NCBI GenBank assembly: GCA_045106055.1
Contig: JBGCED010000108.1
Location: 1 to 11,022, forward strand
Length of the DNA: 11,022 nt
Source: JBGCED01 sp045106055
GTDB lineage: Bacteria > Pseudomonadota > Alphaproteobacteria > CBDDJK01
Direction: 5' to 3'
Shown: positions 6,876 through 11,022 of the stretch, in pieces
Layout: every line of letters begins with the position of its first letter
Position numbering within the stretch: the stretch's first letter is position 1
Program-made: the position numbers and the translations under genes
The notes under the pieces: model-generated
The model's input: the letters and a program-made list of their open reading frames with translations, nothing else
What the model was told of the DNA's origin: nothing
Database searches by the model: none

Positions 6876-6934
6876 CACCCATTCATTTAAAATAAAGTGC
6901 GAATCGCAAATTTTAGATGGATGGGTGTTTTTTT
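6876..6934 (+). terminator. intrinsic terminator or attenuator between aapJ and aapQ
   Basis: Bases 6876-6893 pair with 6910-6927 in an 18-bp helix with only two G-U pairs. Inside it, TGCG (6898-6901) and CGCA (6905-6908) form a small apical stem with loop AAT. Seven T residues follow at once (6928-6934). This is a textbook rho-independent terminator shape. Because aapQ, aapM and aapP lie downstream on the same strand with no obvious separate promoter, it is best read as a partial terminator or 3' stabiliser that raises aapJ mRNA over the rest. Confidence 0.8.
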
Positions 6935-6986
6935 ATGAGTGATGGCGGTTTTTGATTTTTATAAAGAATCACCATCACTCATAAAA
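6931..6986 (+). terminator. second intercistronic hairpin (15-bp perfect stem) upstream of aapQ
   Basis: Bases 6931-6945 pair perfectly with 6972-6986. Within the loop, 6954-6960 and 6964-6970 can form a further 7-bp arm with one G-U pair. The base of the stem uses the last T residues of the preceding terminator, so the two structures abut. No T tract follows, so this hairpin alone should not terminate; it may protect the transcript end from exonucleases or shape access to the aapQ ribosome binding site GGGGGG (6997-7002). Confidence 0.6.
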
Positions 6987-7011
6987 TTGGCGTTCTGGGG
7001 GGAACAAATTA

Positions 7012-8211
7012 ATGACAATGACAACACAAAACGCGCCTGCAGGGTTTAATCTTGCACTATTATGGCGGCGCAAAGAATCGCGCGCCATCATCATGCAAAT
7101 ATTGGTTATCTCGCTTGTTTTTGCTGGGATTGGCTATCTTGCTTATAATGCAAAGGTGAATTTGGCGGAAATTGATCAGGATATTGATTATAGCTTCCTG
7201 TCAAATGCGGCGGGCTATGACATTCCCTCGGATCAGCAAATGATCCCTTATGATTCCACCATGAGCCATGGGCGCGCTGCGCTGGTTGGGCTGTTAAATA
7301 CCTTGAAAGTTGCGGTGCTTGGAATTATCGCCGCCACCATTATTGGCTTTATCTTTGGGGTGCTGCGCTTATCCAATAATTATTTGGTTGCAGGTCTTGC
7401 TAAAATCTGGGTGGAGGGGTTTCGAAATGTGCCCATTCTGTTATGGATATTATTGGTACATGGCGTTATCATTACGGGATTGCCTGTGCCGAAGGCAGCA
7501 ATTTCAATTCAAGATTCTATTTTTCTAACCAATCGCGGATTTTACATGCCCAGTCCCGTTTTTTTAGAGAATGCCGTCTGGATAGCTGCGGCCTTTATCA
7601 TTGGTGTAATCTTTAGCATTTTTTATTATCGGCGTGCCAAAGCACTTCAAATTGCAACGGGCAAGATATCCCCTGTATTATGGGTTTCACTGGCTGCGAT
7701 TGTTGGCTTTCCGCTGATTGTCTATTTTCTTTCTGGCATGCCGATAGCCCTTGATATTCCAGAAAAGAAAGGCTTTAATTTTGCGGGCGGGATGGTGATC
7801 AAGCCTGAATTTATTGCATTATGGGGGGCGCTGTCGCTTTATACATCCGCCTTTGTTGCCGAAAATGTGCGAAGCGGGATTTTGGCGATCAGCCATGGAC
7901 AAAGCGAAGCTGCCTTTGCCTTGGGCTTAAAGAAAAATCGTACCATGCAGCAAATCGTTATTCCCCAAGCCTTGCGGGTGATTGTGCCGCCGCTTACCAG
8001 CCAATATTTAAACCTGACCAAAAATTCATCGCTTGCGATTGCGGTTGGCTATATGGACCTTGTGGGGACTTTGGGCGGAATTTCGTTAAATCAAACAGGG
8101 CGCTCCATGGAAGCCATGTCGATGGTAATGGTGATTTATCTAAGCATTTCATTGCTAATTTCATCCTTTATGAATTGGTATAATAAGCGTATTAAATTGG
8201 TGGAGCGTTAA
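7012..8211 (+). CDS. aapQ: general L-amino acid ABC transporter permease AapQ
   Basis: AapQ is one of two inner-membrane permeases of the Aap importer, in the HisM/GlnP-type family. The 399-residue protein is long for such permeases, as is usual for AapQ. It has a hydrophobic segment near residues 26-46, a periplasmic stretch, then a conserved permease core. HGRAALVGLLNTLKVAVLG opens the core, and GFRNVPILLWILL is the family landmark. The cytoplasmic EAA loop (SEAAFALGLKKNRTMQQIVI, from E299) contacts AapP, and LNLTKNSSLAIAVGYMDLVG follows. About eight membrane segments are expected. The ATG at 7012 is nine bases after a run of G; a second in-frame ATG lies at 7018. It is followed one base later by aapM, so the two permeases are tightly coupled. 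Confidence 0.93.
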   Translation: MTMTTQNAPAGFNLALLWRRKESRAIIMQILVISLVFAGIGYLAYNAKVNLAEIDQDIDYSFLSNAAGYDIPSDQQMIPYDSTMSHGRAALVGLLNTLKVAVLGIIAATIIGFIFGVLRLSNNYLVAGLAKIWVEGFRNVPILLWILLVHGVIITGLPVPKAAISIQDSIFLTNRGFYMPSPVFLENAVWIAAAFIIGVIFSIFYYRRAKALQIATGKISPVLWVSLAAIVGFPLIVYFLSGMPIALDIPEKKGFNFAGGMVIKPEFIALWGALSLYTSAFVAENVRSGILAISHGQSEAAFALGLKKNRTMQQIVIPQALRVIVPPLTSQYLNLTKNSSLAIAVGYMDLVGTLGGISLNQTGRSMEAMSMVMVIYLSISLLISSFMNWYNKRIKLVER

Positions 8212-8212
8212 G

Positions 8213-9352
8213 ATGAGCGAATCGCAAATAAAACCAGCCACAAAACTTATGGATTATGAAACGGGCAGCCATCCTGATTTGCCGCCGCCCGCTGGCACAA
8301 CAGGTTATGTTGGGTGGATACGCAAGAATTTTTTCAATGGCTGGCTAAATTCCATCCTGACCATCATTTGTCTTTATCTGCTTTATTTAATTATCCCGCC
8401 CATTCTTTCTTTTTATGTGTTTGATGCGGTGCTATTTGCGTCATCACGCGATGAATGCCGCGAACTTGGATCGGGTGCGTGCTGGGCATTTATCAAAGCG
8501 CGGCTTGATTTTTTCACCTATGGCTTTTATCCAGCCGATGAACGCTGGCGGCCAAATCTGGCCTTTATTTTGTTTTTGATTGCGCTGGGGCCTGCCTTAT
8601 TTGATAAATTCCCCAAGCGAAAATTGGGCTTAATCTACACAGCGATCTTTCCCTTTATCGGTATGTGGCTGATTTTGGGCGGGTTTGGGCTGGAACCTGT
8701 TGAAACTGACAAGATTGGCGGAATTTTACTTACCCTTATTTTGGGGGTAACGGGGATTGCCTTTTCTTTTCCAATTGGGGTGATTTTGGCGCTTGGACGC
8801 TATAATGATCGGATGCCAGCGGTGCAGATGATTTGTGTGATTTTTATCGAGGTTATTCGCGGTGTTCCCCTGATTGCCTTATTATTCATTGCATCCACCA
8901 TGCTTAATTTCTTCATGCCGCCTGGCACTAATTTTGATATTTTATTGCGGGTGATCATCATGGTCGTGATTTTCGCATCTGCCTATATGGCGGAAGTCAT
9001 AAGGGGCGGGCTGCAAGCCATTCCAAAGGGGCAGTTTGAGGGGGCTGATGCGCTGGGGCTGAATTATTGGCAATCCATGCGCTCTATTGTGCTTCCCCAA
9101 GCGCTTAAAGTATCCATTCCTGGCATTGTGAATACTTTTGTCAGCCTTTATAAGGATACGACTTTGGTTTTGATCATTGGCTTGCTTGATATTTTGGGGG
9201 CGGGGCGAAATGCGCTATCCGATTTAAAATGGAGCGGGCTTGCGCTGGAGGTTTACAGCTTTGCAGCCTTGTTTTTCTTTATATCCTGCTATGCCATGTC
9301 GCGCTATTCCTATTATCTTGAACGAAAATTACATACAGGGCATAAGCGATAA
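8213..9352 (+). CDS. aapM: general L-amino acid ABC transporter permease AapM
   Basis: AapM is the second permease and is expected to pair with AapQ in the membrane. The 379-residue protein starts with a long cytoplasmic leader, then a hydrophobic segment (about 45-70), and a periplasmic stretch with the AapM-type pattern C-RELGSGAC-WAFI and YGFYPADERWRP. Several membrane segments follow, with VIRGVPLIALLF and the EAA loop EGADALGLNYWQSMRSIVLP (from E276), which docks on AapP, and LYKDTTLVLIIGLLDILG. GGAG (8202-8205) lies seven bases before the ATG and inside the end of aapQ. The one-base gap from aapQ implies coupled translation. The length matches the family. Confidence 0.93.
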   Translation: MSESQIKPATKLMDYETGSHPDLPPPAGTTGYVGWIRKNFFNGWLNSILTIICLYLLYLIIPPILSFYVFDAVLFASSRDECRELGSGACWAFIKARLDFFTYGFYPADERWRPNLAFILFLIALGPALFDKFPKRKLGLIYTAIFPFIGMWLILGGFGLEPVETDKIGGILLTLILGVTGIAFSFPIGVILALGRYNDRMPAVQMICVIFIEVIRGVPLIALLFIASTMLNFFMPPGTNFDILLRVIIMVVIFASAYMAEVIRGGLQAIPKGQFEGADALGLNYWQSMRSIVLPQALKVSIPGIVNTFVSLYKDTTLVLIIGLLDILGAGRNALSDLKWSGLALEVYSFAALFFFISCYAMSRYSYYLERKLHTGHKR

Positions 9353-9363
9353 ATAATTTAAAA

Positions 9364-9383
9364 GCGGGATTTAATAAATCCGC
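9364..9383 (+). other. small intercistronic hairpin between aapM and aapP
   Basis: GCGG, a bulged G, and ATTT (9364-9372) pair with AAATCCGC (9376-9383) across a three-base AAT loop, giving eight pairs. A T5 run at 9394-9398 is ten bases away, so termination is unlikely. It lies upstream of the strong aapP ribosome binding site and could be a processing or stability element. Confidence 0.4.
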
Positions 9384-9401
9384 AACGCATTAATTTTTCT
9401 T

Positions 9402-9408
9402 GGAGGAG
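9402..9408 (+). promoter_or_regulatory. strong ribosome binding site for aapP
   Basis: GGAGGAG ends six bases before the ATG at 9415. It fixes that start and excludes the in-frame TTG at 9400, which would overlap the site itself. Confidence 0.8.
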
Positions 9409-9414
9409 TTTGTT

Positions 9415-10176
9415 ATGGTAGTTTCCGTAGATCAGAATGAAAATCTGGCGGTTGAGTTAAAACATGTCCATAAATGGTATGGTGAATTTCATGTGCTGAA
9501 AGATTTAAACCTGACGGTAAAGCGCGGAGAACGGCTGGTGATTTGCGGGCCGTCTGGGTCTGGAAAATCCACGATGATTCGCTGCATTAACCGCCTTGAA
9601 GAGCATCAGCAAGGCAATATCATTGTGGATGGGGTTGAATTAACCGATGATGTTAAAAATATTGATGCCATTCGCCGCGAAGTCGGCATGGTGTTTCAGC
9701 ATTTTAACTTATTTCCGCATTTAACGGTGCTTGAAAATTGTATTCTTGCACCCATTTGGGTTAGAAAACAGCCCCGCCAGCAAGCGATTGATACGGCGAT
9801 GCAATATCTTGAGCGGGTTAAAATTCCCGATCAAGCCAATAAATTTCCAGGGCAATTATCAGGCGGGCAACAGCAGCGGGTGGCAATTGCAAGATCATTA
9901 TGCATGAGTCCAAAGATTATGCTATTTGATGAACCAACCTCTGCGCTTGATCCTGAAATGATTTCAGAAGTGTTGGATGTGATGATTGATTTAGCAGAAA
10001 CAGGCATGACCATGCTGTGCGTCACCCATGAAATGGGCTTTGCACGAAAAGTTGCAGATTGTGTTGTCTTTATGGATGGCGGCGAAATTATTGAGCGCGC
10101 CGCGCCCGAGGAATTTTTCAACAATCCCCAATCCGAGCGCAGCAAATTATTCCTAAGCCAAATTTTGGGGCATTAG
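9415..10176 (+). CDS. aapP: general L-amino acid ABC transporter ATP-binding protein AapP
   Basis: AapP is the cytoplasmic ATPase that drives amino acid import through AapQ/AapM. The 253-residue product is typical of polar amino acid transporter ATPases (GlnQ/HisP class): NKWYGEF-type start (KWYGEFHVL), Walker A GPSGSGKS (45-52), Q-loop VFQHFNLFPHLTVLEN (Q95), signature LSGGQQQR (148-155), Walker B IMLFDEPTSALDP (168-180) and H205 in VTHEMGFA. FQHFNLFPH and THEMGFAR are hallmarks of this class. It is the last gene of aapJQMP, 62 bases after aapM with its own strong ribosome binding site. It converges on the phasin-like gene. Confidence 0.95.
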   Translation: MVVSVDQNENLAVELKHVHKWYGEFHVLKDLNLTVKRGERLVICGPSGSGKSTMIRCINRLEEHQQGNIIVDGVELTDDVKNIDAIRREVGMVFQHFNLFPHLTVLENCILAPIWVRKQPRQQAIDTAMQYLERVKIPDQANKFPGQLSGGQQQRVAIARSLCMSPKIMLFDEPTSALDPEMISEVLDVMIDLAETGMTMLCVTHEMGFARKVADCVVFMDGGEIIERAAPEEFFNNPQSERSKLFLSQILGH

Positions 10177-10177
10177 C

Positions 10178-10212
10178 GCGGTTTTTTTTAAGTCAAGCTT
10201 AAAGAATACCGC
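10178..10212. terminator. hairpin between convergent aapP and phasin-like gene
   Basis: Bases 10178-10192 pair with 10198-10212 across a five-base loop: 15 positions with one T-T mismatch (10183/10207) and one G-U pair. It begins one base after the aapP stop codon. The T8 run (10182-10189) sits in the 5' arm and not after the stem, so this is not a standard terminator for aapP, and no T tract follows on the minus strand either. It probably marks the shared end of the two convergent transcripts. Confidence 0.5.
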
Positions 10213-10236
10213 CCCAATCCGTATGATCGCAAAAGA

Positions 10237-10755
10237 TTAACGCTGGTTTAAGAATTCAAAGCCATTGCTAAAACCATTGCTGTTGCGCAAATAATTTGCC
10301 GAATAGCGCATATTTTTAAGCCATTGCTGGGTTAGGATATTGGTGATTTCCTGACCCGCGCGGATGGCAATATCGCCCGTTTCCGTATTATCTTCGATTA
10401 ATTTTTCAACCTGATTGGCGCCGCCATCCAAATTATCAGCAAGGCGCAATTCTGGGGCTTGTGAATCATTGAGCGCGCTGGTTGATTCTTCCATGTGAAT
10501 TTGGGCTTGGGTCATGGTTTCTTGCAACAGGTTTGCATTGCGTGTCATGCCTGCTTTCATCGCATTTGAAAATACGCCTTGAACATCCAAGATCGCTTGC
10601 AGTGATTCCATTTGACTTTGCGTAAATTTAGAAAAAGGGTTTGAATCATACATATCGCGCAAAGATTCCATATGCGAATCCACACGCCCCTTGTTAAACA
10701 TTAAATCCGCAAAAATATTCATGCCAGGTATTTCAAATCCAAAATTATGTTTCAT
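10237..10755 (-). CDS. small helical protein, possibly phasin-like
   Basis: The family is uncertain. The 172-residue product has no signal peptide or membrane segment and is rich in Met, Gln, Asn and Glu. Two predicted amphipathic helical blocks, roughly residues 40-95 (FSKFTQSQMESLQAILDVQG to QAQIHMEES) and 110-155 (GGANQVEKLIEDNT to TNILTQQWLKNM), are separated by a polar turn, which resembles phasins that coat polyhydroxyalkanoate granules. No PHA gene is in view to support that role. The ATG at 10755 is preferred over the ATG at 10761 because AGGGA ends six bases before it and directly abuts the other. It lies downstream of ftsZ after a strong terminator, so it should have its own promoter, and it converges on aapP. 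Confidence 0.5.
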   Translation of the reverse strand: MKHNFGFEIPGMNIFADLMFNKGRVDSHMESLRDMYDSNPFSKFTQSQMESLQAILDVQGVFSNAMKAGMTRNANLLQETMTQAQIHMEESTSALNDSQAPELRLADNLDGGANQVEKLIEDNTETGDIAIRAGQEITNILTQQWLKNMRYSANYLRNSNGFSNGFEFLNQR

Positions 10756-10768
10756 AACCATTCCCTAA

Positions 10769-10812
10769 TCTTTAAGTTTAAAATGTCTTTAAGTTTCAAA
10801 TCATTATGATTT
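10769..10812. promoter_or_regulatory. direct repeats and palindrome upstream of the phasin-like gene
   Basis: TCTTTAAGTTT occurs twice exactly (10769-10779 and 10786-10796), 17 bases apart. Beside it is a perfect palindrome, AAATCAT-T-ATGATTT (10798-10812). Both lie between the ftsZ terminator and the start of the minus-strand phasin-like gene, which is where operator sites would be expected. No regulator can be named and no convincing -35/-10 pair was found here. Confidence 0.5.
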
Positions 10813-10824
10813 AGGGGATAGCAC

Positions 10825-10863
10825 AAAAAATTGTGCGGCGCAACATAATATTGCACCGCACAA
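10825..10863 (-). terminator. intrinsic terminator of ftsZ
   Basis: On the minus strand, 10863-10851 pairs with 10843-10831 in a 13-bp GC-rich stem with one G-U pair and a seven-base loop, followed by six T residues (10830-10825). It lies about 28 bases after the ftsZ stop codon. The tail also allows an alternative 6-bp palindrome, GCACAA/TTGTGC (10821-10826 with 10831-10836), which would compete with the base of the terminator stem. Confidence 0.85.
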
Positions 10864-10891
10864 AAATCAAACAAATTAGAATAATCTTATA

Positions 10892-11022
10892 TTAGCTAAC
10901 TTGACGCTTCAAGAAAGAGGGGATTGATAAAAATTCTTCATCCACCCCATCATCATGGTCATCTTGGTCATGCTGCATTTCCTGATTTTCAAATTGGCTG
11001 GTTGCAGGTAAAGCATTTGCCT
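10892..11022 (-). CDS. ftsZ: cell division protein FtsZ, C-terminal fragment (5' part outside window)
   Basis: Only the last 42 codons are present, ending in TAA at 10894-10892. The final residues, EEFLSIPSFLKRQVS, match the conserved C-terminal tail of FtsZ (compare YLDIPAFLRKQAD in Escherichia coli, and IPAFLRRQ in alphaproteobacteria, from memory), which binds FtsA and other membrane tethers. The stretch before it, rich in Gln, Asp and His (QHDQDDHDDG), fits the disordered C-terminal linker. The globular GTPase domain is off the right edge, so the call rests on the tail alone. A strong terminator follows the stop. Confidence 0.8.
   Translation of the reverse strand, partial: ANALPATSQFENQEMQHDQDDHDDGVDEEFLSIPSFLKRQVS

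Noticed and set aside
7821..8183. Alternative-frame open reading frame of 120 codons inside aapQ
   Set aside because: It is on the same strand as and fully inside aapQ, whose permease motifs are intact; its translation shows no domain and is rich in Cys and Arg as out-of-frame sequences often are.
9831..10145. Open frame on the minus strand inside aapP (about 104 codons)
   Set aside because: It lies wholly antisense to a well-conserved ATPase, has no ribosome binding site and resembles no family; it is a by-product of aapP codon use.

Overview
The window reads as a piece of chromosome from a moderately AT-rich alphaproteobacterium. The evidence is the combination of a complete general L-amino-acid ABC transporter (aapJQMP), an LpxI-type lipid A enzyme, an alphaproteobacterial-style LolC/LolD pair, a rhodanese of a form I recall from alphaproteobacteria, and the last 42 codons of ftsZ. 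Base composition and family makeup would fit a free-living, possibly marine, lineage, but that is inference. Almost all the DNA is well-formed housekeeping or transport genes with short spacers. I see no insertion sequence, prophage, CRISPR array, tRNA or rRNA gene.

Layout. At 1-719 (minus) lies the N-terminal part of an ATPase of the nitrate/sulfonate/taurine ABC class, running off the left edge. Divergent from it are lolC (825-2078) and lolD (2071-2760), which overlap by 8 bases and form the machine that releases lipoproteins from the inner membrane. A repeat-rich 83-base spacer separates lolD from a convergent minus-strand group that reads, in order of transcription, moaA (5691-4597), a rhodanese gene (4571-4152), lpxI (4104-3277) and a small lipoprotein gene (3179-2844). 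lpxI sits outside its usual lpxA/lpxB setting.

A 125-base AT-rich divergent region separates moaA from the aap operon. aapJ (5817-6833) encodes the periplasmic binding protein. It is followed by two strong tandem hairpins, the first with a T tract, which probably let aapJ be made in excess over the downstream membrane and ATPase genes aapQ (7012-8211), aapM (8213-9352) and aapP (9415-10176).

The right end holds, on the minus strand, the 3' end of ftsZ (to 10892), a strong intrinsic terminator (10863-10825), a region with direct repeats and a palindrome, and a small helical phasin-like gene (10755-10237) convergent with aapP.

I did not find a convincing undescribed multi-gene system. The points that most deserve a second look are non-coding: the GATCG repeat/hairpin cluster after lolD, the aapJ-aapQ double hairpin, and the repeats in front of the phasin-like gene together with the neighbouring ftsZ terminator.
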